From: JBFHDX01 sp041584475
Lineage (GTDB): Bacteria; Pseudomonadota; Alphaproteobacteria; UBA8366; JADFVY01
Direction: 5' to 3'
DNA: 28,777 nt
NCBI GenBank assembly: GCA_041584475.1
Contig: JBFHDX010000041.1
Coordinates: forward strand, 1 to 28,777
Shown here: positions 7,707 to 14,986 of the stretch, piece by piece
How positions within the stretch are numbered: position 1 is the stretch's first letter
How the letters are laid out: every line of letters begins with the position of its first letter
The notes under the pieces: model-generated
What the model was told of the DNA's origin: nothing
Databases searched by the model: none
The model's input: only the letters and a program-made list of their open reading frames with translations
Position numbers and translations under genes: made by a program

Positions 7707-7729
7707 GGGGCAGGGGTTGGGAAGGGGGG
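7707..7729 (+). other. Potential G-quadruplex
   Basis: Four G-runs of 4, 4, 3 and 6 bases are separated by two-base linkers (CA, TT, AA), a canonical tight quadruplex pattern on the + strand. The operon is read from the minus strand, so the G-rich strand is the transcription template. Folding is inferred from pattern only. Confidence 0.55.
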
Positions 7730-7734
7730 TTTGG

Positions 7735-7803
7735 GCCGGCCAGCGCCATTGCCGGCGGATCACAGATCCGCCGTCCCCTCCCGGAGCCATCCCGCTGGCC
7801 GGC
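7735..7803 (+). repeat. Palindromic intergenic element, copy 5
   Basis: Outer arms GCCGGCCAGCG (7735-7745) and CGCTGGCCGGC (7793-7803) are a perfect 11-bp inverted repeat. The inner stem CGGCGGAT (7753-7760) pairs with ATCCGCCG (7766-7773), with loop CACAG. The conserved box CCATCCCGCTGGCCGG is intact. It ends a few bases past the dehydrogenase stop codon. Confidence 0.9.
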
Positions 7804-7807
7804 TGCG

Positions 7808-8767
7808 TCACCGGCCCCGGTCCATAGCCCGCTTGTGCGCGGCGAGCGCCATCAGCCGGCGGTCGCGCCAGTCGGCGCGCGTTTCGAGCCGGCCCGACGG
7901 CAGCCGCGCGCGGCACGCCTCCTCGATCGCCCCGGCGACCGCGCCGGACCAGGATTGGTGCCGCGTCGGCTCCGCGAACAGCCGGGCATAGAGCCCCTCG
8001 TAGCGCCCGATGTAGTCGCGCACGCCGCCCGGCGCGTTGAGGTCGATGGTCTCGAACGGGCCGATGAACGACCAGCGCAGGCCGAGCCCCTCGCGGATCG
8101 CGATATCGACGTCCTCGACCGTGGCGTGGCCGCCGGTGACGAGGCGGAACGCCTCCTCGAGCAGCGCCCCCTGCAGCCGGTTGACGACGAAGCCCTCGAG
8201 CTCGCGCGCCAGCACGATCGGCGCGTGGCCGGCGGCGACGAGCAGCGCGCGCGTGCGCTCGAGCACGGCCGGGTCGGTCCAGGGCGCCGGCACCAGCTCC
8301 ACCGCCGGCACCAGGTAGGGCGGGTTGATCGGGTGCGCGACGAGGCAGCGCGCACGGCCGGAAAGGCCCTCGGTGAAGGCCGACGGCAGGATGCCCGAGG
8401 TCGAGCTCGCGAGCACCGCGTCCGGTGCCGCCAGCGCGTCGAGCCGGGCGAAGATCGCGCGCTTGACCTCGACGTCCTCGGGCGTGCTCTCCTGCACATG
8501 GGCCACGCCCTCGAGCGCGTCCTCGAGCGTCGCCGCCGCGCGCATGCGGGCGCGCACCCCGGCCGGCGTCCCGCCGTCGAGCAGGCCGTGCGCCTCGAGC
8601 TGCGCGAGAATCGGCTCGCTGGCGTCGAGCGCAACCTCCGGAACGCCGGGATCCTCGTCCCACAGCGCCACGGCGCAGCCGGCGCGGGCGAAGCTGATCG
8701 CCCAGGCGCGGCCGATCAGGCCGCAGCCGACGATGGCGACGGGCTGCCGGTCCGCGTCGCCCGCCAT
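7808..8767 (-). CDS. 3-hydroxyacyl-CoA dehydrogenase-like NAD enzyme
   Basis: The 319-residue enzyme has a Rossmann motif GCGLIG (14-19), the family serine segment SSTSG (121-125), the catalytic histidine context AHPINPPYLVPAVELVP (H145) and a helical C-terminal domain starting near EGFVVNRLQ. Its single-unit length fits the carnitine dehydrogenase/lambda-crystallin (L-gulonate 3-dehydrogenase) group rather than fatty-acid FadB proteins. It should oxidise a 3-hydroxy acid to a 3-keto acid with NAD+, directly upstream of BKACE. Its ATG overlaps the SDR stop codon (TGATG), indicating translational coupling; a GTG one codon earlier is the alternative start. The substrate is not determined; carnitine is the leading candidate by analogy only. 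Confidence 0.88.
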   Translation of the reverse strand: MAGDADRQPVAIVGCGLIGRAWAISFARAGCAVALWDEDPGVPEVALDASEPILAQLEAHGLLDGGTPAGVRARMRAAATLEDALEGVAHVQESTPEDVEVKRAIFARLDALAAPDAVLASSTSGILPSAFTEGLSGRARCLVAHPINPPYLVPAVELVPAPWTDPAVLERTRALLVAAGHAPIVLARELEGFVVNRLQGALLEEAFRLVTGGHATVEDVDIAIREGLGLRWSFIGPFETIDLNAPGGVRDYIGRYEGLYARLFAEPTRHQSWSGAVAGAIEEACRARLPSGRLETRADWRDRRLMALAAHKRAMDRGR

Positions 8768-9561
8768 CACAACGTCTCGACGTTGGCGTCGACGGCGATC
8801 GACTGGCCGGAGATGTTGCGCCCGGCCTCCGACAGCAGAAAGGCGACCGTCGCCGCCACGTCGCCCGCCGTCACCATGCGCCGCAGCGAGACCTTCTCGA
8901 GCAGTCGCGCCTCCATCTCCTCGTACGAGATGCCGAGCTGCTCCGCGCGGTGGGTGATCACGCTCTCGATGCGCGCGCCGGCGACGACGCCGGGCAGGAT
9001 CGCGTTGACGCGGATGTTCGCGGGGCCGAGCTCCTTGGCCAGCGTCTCGGTCAGACCGATGAGCCCGTACTTCGCCGCGGCGTACGGCGCGCGGAACGGA
9101 TAGCCGTACTTGCCGGCGACCGACGACATGTTGACGATGGCGCCGCCGCCGGCGGCCTTGATGAGCGGCACGGCGCGCCGCGCGCAGAGGAACGCGCCGG
9201 TCAGGTCGACGTCGATGCAGCGCCGCCAGTCGGCCGGATCGAGCTCCTCGACGGGACGCGTCGGCCCGGCGACGCCGGCGTTGTTGATAAGCGCGTCGAG
9301 CCCGCCGAGCGCCGACTCGGCGGCGTCGAAGAGCCGGTCGACGTCGGCCTCGACGGCGACGTCTGCCCTGATCGCCCCGGCCTTCGGCTGCGTCTCCGCG
9401 AACGCCTTCAGGAATTTATCGTCGATGTCGCAGATCTGGACGCGCGCGCCGCCCTCGATCAGCAGGTCGGCGATCGCCCGGCCGATGCCCGACGCGCCGG
9501 CGGTGACGACGACCCGCAAGCCGGTGATGCCGGCGGCGGGCGACGGTGCGGCTTCAACCAT
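8767..9561 (-). CDS. SDR family oxidoreductase
   Basis: The 264-residue classical short-chain dehydrogenase has the cofactor motif TAGASGIG (20-27), NNAG (93-96), and the catalytic Ser147, Tyr160 and Lys164 (PYAAAKYG). The aspartate-rich end of the second strand (ICDIDD) suggests NAD preference. The ATG at 9561 follows GGGAGAA; a longer reading frame passes through the palindromic element and is not coding. It is the second gene of the ALDH-to-BKACE operon and overlaps the next gene by one base. A role oxidising an alcohol to the aldehyde used by the ALDH is inference from context. Confidence 0.9.
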   Translation of the reverse strand: MVEAAPSPAAGITGLRVVVTAGASGIGRAIADLLIEGGARVQICDIDDKFLKAFAETQPKAGAIRADVAVEADVDRLFDAAESALGGLDALINNAGVAGPTRPVEELDPADWRRCIDVDLTGAFLCARRAVPLIKAAGGGAIVNMSSVAGKYGYPFRAPYAAAKYGLIGLTETLAKELGPANIRVNAILPGVVAGARIESVITHRAEQLGISYEEMEARLLEKVSLRRMVTAGDVAATVAFLLSEAGRNISGQSIAVDANVETL

Positions 9562-9634
9562 GTTTCGTTCTCCCTGTGTCCTGCGCTTGCCTGCGGTCGT
9601 CATCCTCGATTTCGGGGCTCGCGCCGCCACCAAG

Positions 9635-9705
9635 GGCCGGCCAGCGCCACGGGGCGCAGATATAAAATCTGCGCCCGTTTCCCGTTGCCATCCCGCTGGC
9701 CGGCC
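9635..9705 (+). repeat. Palindromic intergenic element, copy 6
   Basis: The best-preserved copy: outer arms GGCCGGCCAGCG (9635-9646) and CGCTGGCCGGCC (9694-9705) match over 12 bp. The inner stem GGGCGCAGAT (9652-9661) pairs with ATCTGCGCCC (9667-9676) around loop ATAAA. It lies between the ALDH and SDR genes inside the operon. Confidence 0.92.
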
Positions 9706-9725
9706 GAGCGCGGCACAATCATTTT

Positions 9726-11213
9726 CTACCGCATCACGAACGGGTTCGGCGTCTCGGTCGCGGTCGAGATCCACACGGTCTTGGTCTGCATCCAGTCGCG
9801 GATCGCCTGCTGGCCGCTCTCGCGGCCGAGCCCGGAGCGCTTGTAGCCGCCGAACGGGGCGACGTAGGAGACCGCGCGGTAGGTGTTGACCCAGACGGTG
9901 CCGGCCTTGATGCGCTTGGGGATCTCGATGGCGCGGCGGATGTTGCTCGTCCACACGCCCGCGGCGAGCCCGTAGACGATGTCGTTGGCGATCGCCACCG
10001 CCTCCTCGTCGTCGCGGAACGGGATCACCGAGAGCACGGGGCCGAACACCTCCTCCTGGGCGATGCGCATCTTGTTGTCGACGCCGGTGTATATCGTCGG
10101 CTCGACGAACCAGCCGTCACCGCATTCCGGGCGCTCCGCCTTGGCCCCGCCGAGCACGCATTGGGCGCCGTCCTGCTTCGCGACCTCGAGATAGCCGAGG
10201 ATCTTCTCGTATTGCGGCATGGTGGTGACCGGGCCGACCTGCGTGTCGGGCGCCATCGGGTCGCCCATCTTCGCGGTCTTCGCGAAGGCGACCAGCCGGT
10301 CGACGAACTCGTTGTGGATCGAGTCCTGCACCAGCAGCCGCGAGCCGGCGATGCAGGTCTGTCCGGTGGCGGCGAAGATGCCCGAGATCGCGCCCTTGAC
10401 CGCGTTCTCCATGTTCGCGTCGGCGAAGACGATGTTCGGCGACTTGCCGCCGAGCTCGAGGCTGACCTTCTTCAGCCCGGCCGCCGCCCTCTCATAGACG
10501 CGGGTGCCGCTCAGGCTGCCGCCGGTAAACGCGATGCGGGCGACGTCGGCGTGCTCGACCAGCGGTTCGCCGGCCTCCGCGCCGAAGCCGGTGACGACGT
10601 TGACGACGCCCCTGGGGAAGCCGGCCTCGGCGACGAGGTCCGCGAAGGCGAGCGCCGAGGCGGACGTGAATTCGGACGGCTTGACGACGACGGTGTTGCC
10701 GGCGGCGAGCGCAGGCGCCAGTTTCCACGCCAGCAGCAGTAGCGGCGAGTTCCACGGGATGATCATGGCGCAGACGCCGAGCGGCTCGTTGAGCGTGTAG
10801 GTGAACGTATCGGGCTTGTCGATCGGCAGCACCGCACCCTCGACCTTGTCGGCGAGGCCGCCGAAATAGTGATACCACTGCGGCACGTAGCGCAGCTGCA
10901 GCGCCATCTCGGCGAGCAGCTTGCCGTTGTCGCGCACCTCGATCTCGGCGAGCCGCTCGGCGTCGCGGGCGACGAGGTCGCCGAGCCGGCGCAGCAGCTG
11001 GCCGCGCCGGGTCGGGTTCAGCGTCGGCCAGTCGCCGGTCTCGAAGGCGCGCTTCGCCGCGGCGACGGCGCGCCCGACATCCTCGGCGCCGCCGCGCGGC
11101 ACCAGCGCCCACGGCTTGCCGGTGAACGGATTGCACGATTCGAAGTACTCGCCCGAGGCAGGCGCCACCCGCTCCCCGTCGATGTACATGGCAAGTTTTT
11201 CGAGTTCGGCCAT
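9726..11213 (-). CDS. NAD(P)-dependent aldehyde dehydrogenase
   Basis: The 495-residue protein is a full-length ALDH. The oxyanion Asn155 is in PWNSP, Lys178 in VVKPSE, the general base Glu253 in LELGGKSP and the nucleophile Cys287 in GQTCIAG; the C-terminal FGGYKRSGLGRE motif is intact. It should convert an aldehyde to a carboxylate; overall it resembles the betaine-aldehyde/5-carboxymethyl-2-hydroxymuconate semialdehyde type, but the substrate cannot be fixed. The start ATG has GGAGGA seven bases upstream. It is the first gene of the minus-strand operon with SDR, hydroxyacid dehydrogenase and BKACE, and diverges from the VOC gene at 11371. Confidence 0.93.
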   Translation of the reverse strand: MAELEKLAMYIDGERVAPASGEYFESCNPFTGKPWALVPRGGAEDVGRAVAAAKRAFETGDWPTLNPTRRGQLLRRLGDLVARDAERLAEIEVRDNGKLLAEMALQLRYVPQWYHYFGGLADKVEGAVLPIDKPDTFTYTLNEPLGVCAMIIPWNSPLLLLAWKLAPALAAGNTVVVKPSEFTSASALAFADLVAEAGFPRGVVNVVTGFGAEAGEPLVEHADVARIAFTGGSLSGTRVYERAAAGLKKVSLELGGKSPNIVFADANMENAVKGAISGIFAATGQTCIAGSRLLVQDSIHNEFVDRLVAFAKTAKMGDPMAPDTQVGPVTTMPQYEKILGYLEVAKQDGAQCVLGGAKAERPECGDGWFVEPTIYTGVDNKMRIAQEEVFGPVLSVIPFRDDEEAVAIANDIVYGLAAGVWTSNIRRAIEIPKRIKAGTVWVNTYRAVSYVAPFGGYKRSGLGRESGQQAIRDWMQTKTVWISTATETPNPFVMR

Positions 11214-11307
11214 GGGATCCTCCTGCGGGCCAACGTTCCCGGCCGATTAGACGACGCCGGCGGGCGGGCGCGCAAGGGCCTCGGCCGGCCCCCCGGCCAC
11301 GACCGAT

Positions 11308-11335
11308 TTGACCCCGCGCGGGGAGCCATTATCTG
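11308..11335 (+). promoter_or_regulatory. Candidate sigma-70 promoter for the VOC gene
   Basis: TTGACC (11308-11313) and TATCTG (11330-11335) are 16 bases apart, about 36 bases before the VOC start. The palindrome CCCCGCGCGGGG (11312-11323) overlaps the spacer and could be an operator for the divergent pair. The -10 match is only moderate. Confidence 0.35.
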
Positions 11336-11370
11336 TAGAGAGGCGACGAAGAGGAGCGAGGACCCCCGCC

Positions 11371-12027
11371 ATGAAGCTGACCGCCGTCAACCATCTCGCC
11401 TTCATCACCAACGATCTCGAGAAGACCATCCGCTTCTGGCGCGACCTGCTGGGGCTGCGGCTCGAGGCCGGGATCGGGCACGAGGGCTATCGCCATTACT
11501 TCTTCAAGCTGGGCGAGGCAAACCAGATCGCCTTCTTCGAGTACGAGGAGGCGGTGCCGATGGTGTACAAGTTCCACGGCGAGCGCACCGACAAGCCGCT
11601 CGGCTTCGACCATCTGTCGATGACGGTGGATACGGTCGACGAGCTGTTCGCCTGCAAGGACAGGCTCGAGGCCGCCGGCGTCGAGGTGCACGGGGCGGTC
11701 GACCACGGCATCATCTGGTCGATCTATTTCTTCGACCCCAACAACATCCCGCTCGAGATCTCGTGGGAGACCATGGAGATCACCAACCCGCCGGCGATGG
11801 ACGAGGTCGAGCCGATGGCGATCGTCGCCGAGGGCGCGACGCCGCAGCCGGGCCACTGGCCGGCGGTGACGAATCCGACGCCGCGCTCGAAATTCACCGC
11901 CCATGGCGGCAACGCGTTCACCATGCGCGAGACCTTCATCCGCGAGGGCATCGGCAATTTGAAGCCGGAATTCGTCGCGCTGATGGAGGAGCAGGTCTCG
12001 GGCAAGGCGAGCGACGCCGCCGAATAG
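11371..12027 (+). CDS. VOC family (glyoxalase/dioxygenase fold) protein
   Basis: The 218-residue product carries two beta-alpha-beta-beta-beta modules typical of vicinal-oxygen-chelate enzymes. Likely metal ligands are H8 (VNHLAF), a Glu near 57 (FFEYEE), H81 (FDHLSM) and E129 (IPLEIS), the usual H/E-H/E set. A C-terminal extension of about 80 residues beyond the VOC core has no motif I recognise. It diverges from the catabolic operon and may act on an intermediate of that pathway (for example a lyase, isomerase or dioxygenase), but this is only context. The ATG at 11371 was preferred to the longer in-frame start at 11308, which lies in the promoter region. Confidence 0.85.
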   Translation: MKLTAVNHLAFITNDLEKTIRFWRDLLGLRLEAGIGHEGYRHYFFKLGEANQIAFFEYEEAVPMVYKFHGERTDKPLGFDHLSMTVDTVDELFACKDRLEAAGVEVHGAVDHGIIWSIYFFDPNNIPLEISWETMEITNPPAMDEVEPMAIVAEGATPQPGHWPAVTNPTPRSKFTAHGGNAFTMRETFIREGIGNLKPEFVALMEEQVSGKASDAAE

Positions 12028-12043
12028 CGCCGTCCCCCAACCC

Positions 12044-12463
12044 TCAGTCGCCCGCCTCTGCGGCGACCTTGATCCAGTCCGCCGCCTGCTTCGCGGCGGC
12101 ATCGACGTAGCGCACCTCCACCCTGCGGCCGGGTGCGAGGTCCTCGAACCGCCCGGCCGTGTTCGCCTTGCCGTACTGCGTGCGATCGATCCAGATGCGC
12201 GTCCGCGGCGTGATGCGCACGTCGTGCCGCGCGGCGCCGGTGCCGAGGGCGACCGTGCGGGCCCCGGCGTCGACGTCAGCGATGGTGCCGACATAGGTCT
12301 GCGTCCCCGAAAGGCCGGGCGAGCGGCCGATCGGGATGAACTGCTCCGTCGACTGCTGCGCCGCGGCCGGCATGGTCATCAGCAGGACGAGCGCGGTCGC
12401 CGCGGCGGCGATCGGGGATCGTGCCGTGGCTCGGGCGCCGGTAAGGGTGGCATGGCTGGTCAT
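12044..12463 (-). CDS. Exported DUF5666-like small beta-barrel protein
   Basis: The 139-residue protein has a signal peptide (cleavage after MPAAAQQ or nearby) and a compact beta-rich domain: TYVGTIADVDAGARTVAL..., DVRITPRTRIWID, then LAPGRRVEVRYVD. This pattern of a GxV-x-D-turn strand followed by T-x-I-W and G-x-V-x-V strands fits DUF5666-type OB-fold repeats. Its ATG overlaps the stop codon of the peroxidase gene (ATGA, four bases), so the two are translationally coupled. It probably works in the periplasm alongside the heme protein; no catalytic residues are evident. It converges with the VOC gene, 16 bases away. Confidence 0.75.
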   Translation of the reverse strand: MTSHATLTGARATARSPIAAAATALVLLMTMPAAAQQSTEQFIPIGRSPGLSGTQTYVGTIADVDAGARTVALGTGAARHDVRITPRTRIWIDRTQYGKANTAGRFEDLAPGRRVEVRYVDAAAKQAADWIKVAAEAGD

Positions 12464-13818
12464 GATCCGGTCTCCTCGATCAGCGCCGCGCGGGCGCGTT
12501 CCTGGGCGCGGATGGCATCCGCGGTCGGGCCGTCGCGGAAGAAGAAGCTGCGGGCCGCCTTGCGCGCAAGGCGCCGCGCCTCCTGCAGATGGCCGACCGC
12601 ATCGGGGTGCAGGCCGCCGCCGACCAGTACCTGGATCGCGTCGTCGGTCTCCGCCAGCGCCAGCCGCAGCGTCGCGCGCGCGGGCTCGCGCCGCTCGGCC
12701 CGGCTCTGCTCCAGCAGCGCGATGGTCTCGCGGATGTTCTCGAGCGCATTGATCACGCGCAGGAACGCCGCCACCGCCACGACCTGCGTGCCGTCGAGAT
12801 TGATGCCGCTGCCGGTGGCGCCGCGCAGCAGCTGGCCCGCGGGCGAGTCGTTGAACGCGTCGCCGTTGTAGAAGGCGACCGCGCCCTCGATCGTCTCGAC
12901 CGAGTTGTTGTGGAAGAACGGCCCGGTATCGGCGGACTCGACGAGCGGTGGCGTGTTGAACGTGCCGTCGCCCGGTATGCCGAAGCCGTCGTCCGGCGGC
13001 ACGAGCTCGCCGGTCAGGTCGGCCGGCTGGTCGGGCAGGTTCTCGACGCCGGTGTCGAAATTCAGGTTGCCGGCGTCGGGCCCGAAGATCCGCGGGTCGC
13101 CGTTGGCGCCGGCGTTGAAATGGCAGGCGTTGCACTTGCCCAGCGTGTTGTCGACGAAGATCGCCTGGCCGCGCGCCGCCACGACCCCCTTGAGGGCCAG
13201 CGGCAGGACGATCTCCGCCTGCCGGCCGAGCGACAGCTGGAACGCCTCGAGAGCGTCGAGTTCCTCGTCGGTCGGCAGCCGGAAATCGGCGCCGGGCACG
13301 CGGTCCAGCGTCCGCGGGAAATGCTGGATCACCGCGCCGGTCGCGAACGCCCGCAGCGAGCCGTCGCCCGGCGCGCCGTCGCCGGACCAGCCTGTGCGCG
13401 GCCCCTGGTTGCTGACCACCGATGTGCGCAGTGCCAGCACGTGCGGTACGCCGCGCATGGTGAACTTGTTGGGCAGGTCTTCGAACCCGTCGAGGTTCTC
13501 GAGGATCATGCCGAATTCCCGCATCAACCGCGGATTCTCGAAGTTCGCCGCGAGCGCCGGATTGGTCTCGGCGACGAACAGCGGATCGTCGGGCGGCAGC
13601 GTCGCGATGAAGGCGGGCGAGATGGCGAAGTTGTCCTCCGCGCGGTGGCAGGTGCCGCAGGTCCTGCCGTTGCCGTCGAACGTCTCGTTGAAAAAGATGT
13701 CGCGTCCCCTGGCGACGAGCGCCGACTGCGGATCGGAGGGAGGCTCGGGCGCCCGACAGCCGGCGAGCGTTGCAAGGCAGGTGACTGCGAGGACGGTGCG
13801 TCGGGTCGTGCCGGACAT
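12460..13818 (-). CDS. Di-heme cytochrome c peroxidase/MauG-like lipoprotein
   Basis: The 452-residue product begins with a lipoprotein signal (lipobox LAGC, Cys21) and contains two c-type heme sites, CGTCH (54-58) and CNACH (229-233), as in bacterial CcpA/MauG-family proteins. The layout between the hemes and the segment GPFFHNNSVETIEGAV fit the family. The C-terminal 90 residues (from about ALENIRETIALLEQ) are helical, charged and not part of the usual peroxidase, resembling a helical-bundle add-on. It should be outer-membrane or periplasm facing, reducing peroxide or oxidising a protein partner. The ATG at 13818 has CAGGAG upstream. It is coupled to the DUF5666-like gene. Confidence 0.88.
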   Translation of the reverse strand: MSGTTRRTVLAVTCLATLAGCRAPEPPSDPQSALVARGRDIFFNETFDGNGRTCGTCHRAEDNFAISPAFIATLPPDDPLFVAETNPALAANFENPRLMREFGMILENLDGFEDLPNKFTMRGVPHVLALRTSVVSNQGPRTGWSGDGAPGDGSLRAFATGAVIQHFPRTLDRVPGADFRLPTDEELDALEAFQLSLGRQAEIVLPLALKGVVAARGQAIFVDNTLGKCNACHFNAGANGDPRIFGPDAGNLNFDTGVENLPDQPADLTGELVPPDDGFGIPGDGTFNTPPLVESADTGPFFHNNSVETIEGAVAFYNGDAFNDSPAGQLLRGATGSGINLDGTQVVAVAAFLRVINALENIRETIALLEQSRAERREPARATLRLALAETDDAIQVLVGGGLHPDAVGHLQEARRLARKAARSFFFRDGPTADAIRAQERARAALIEETGS

Positions 13819-14124
13819 TTTCGCGCTCCTGTCGCGGTTCTCGTTTTCCCGGAGCGCGCGCGAGTGGCCCGCCCTCCGGCGCTTTGCCCGCCCTGCAACC
13901 CTGCGGCGGACCGATACCACCCGATCGGGGACCCGGCAATTCCTGCACCCGCAGATTGCCGTCTCCCCGCACCATGCAACCCGACAAATGTGTCAATTCG
14001 GTGGTCGCTACGTGCTCGCTCCGAAGTAGCGAAATAGCTGTGTGTGACCGCTGGCGGCGTCCGACGGCCCGATCGGATCGCCCGCACGCACCATGGATTT
14101 GCGAGGGTGAGGCGCCGTAGGGTC
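13819..14124 (-). promoter_or_regulatory. Gap upstream of the di-heme peroxidase
   Basis: No gene is evident in these 306 bases between two minus-strand genes. On the minus strand a consensus TTGACA lies at 13991-13996 within a small inverted repeat (GACAAATGTGTC on the plus strand, 13983-13994), but no convincing -10 box follows at 16-18 bases, so promoter and operator status are uncertain. Confidence 0.3.
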
Positions 14125-14862
14125 CTATTTTGCCTGCCGCTTCGACCGAACATACAGCGACTGGGCACCGCCCTCTCTTCCGCGGCGTTGCAGCTCGAAG
14201 CGGCCGGTCGCCTCGACGAGCTCGTTCAGCTTGCCGCAGTCGTAGTTCCGCGGATCGAAATCCGGCTGAAGCTTGTAAATGAGCTGTCCGACCTGTCCCA
14301 GGCTCGCCCAGCCCTCTCCCGAATCGTCGGCCGCATCGCGCACGGCATTCTGCAGCAGGCGGATCAGGCCGGGATCGCTGATGCGCTTCGGCTTCGGCGC
14401 GCCACCATTGCCGTCGCGCTTTTTCAGATTCTCGACATAGATGAACCGATCGCAGGCGGGAACGAACGAGGTCTTGGCAGCCTTTCCCTCTTCCCCGAAG
14501 CCGTAGACCATGAGGCCGTCTTCGCGAATCCGACGCGCCAGGCCCGTGAAGTCGCTGTCGCTGGAGACGAGGCAGAACCCATCGATCTTTCCCGAATGCA
14601 GCAGGTCCATCGCGTCGATGACGAGGGCGATGTCGCTGGCGTTCTTCGTGCGCGTATTCCGGAGTTGGTGAATCGGCTGGATCGAATGTTCCAGCAACTT
14701 GTCGTTCCACTTCGCGGCACGCGATTCCTTGAAATCGCCGTAGATCCGCTTGACCGTCGCCGAGCCCAGATTGGCGATTTCCTCCATCAGGTTGTCGATA
14801 ACCGAAAGCTGCGCGTTCTCGGCGTCGATCAGCACAGCGAGGCGCTTCGTATCGTTGGCCAT
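14125..14862 (-). CDS. NYN domain RNase-like protein with LOTUS/OST-HTH domain
   Basis: The 245-residue protein has an N-terminal PIN-like NYN domain with acidic sites D13 (VLIDAEN), D77 and D83 (SDIALVIDAMD) and D102/D104 (SSDSDF), the LabA/DUF88 pattern expected for Mg-dependent nucleases. After a basic linker, residues about 162-240 (DPGLIRLLQNAV...WASLGQVGQLIYKL...SLYVRSK) fit an OST-HTH/LOTUS RNA-binding module. The architecture points to RNA cleavage or RNA quality control; the target is unknown. The ATG at 14862 follows AAGGAG. It diverges from an rRNA methyltransferase gene across 124 bases. Confidence 0.88.
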   Translation of the reverse strand: MANDTKRLAVLIDAENAQLSVIDNLMEEIANLGSATVKRIYGDFKESRAAKWNDKLLEHSIQPIHQLRNTRTKNASDIALVIDAMDLLHSGKIDGFCLVSSDSDFTGLARRIREDGLMVYGFGEEGKAAKTSFVPACDRFIYVENLKKRDGNGGAPKPKRISDPGLIRLLQNAVRDAADDSGEGWASLGQVGQLIYKLQPDFDPRNYDCGKLNELVEATGRFELQRRGREGGAQSLYVRSKRQAK

Positions 14863-14986
14863 CAATTTCTCCTTGGCGGGCCGGCCGCGACGACGGGCGG
14901 CGATGCGCAGATCGCAAACTGACGCGCCCGTCGCGCAATCCAGTTTTCCATGGCGGCCGCTTGTGTGGCGGGCTAAGCAAGCGGTC

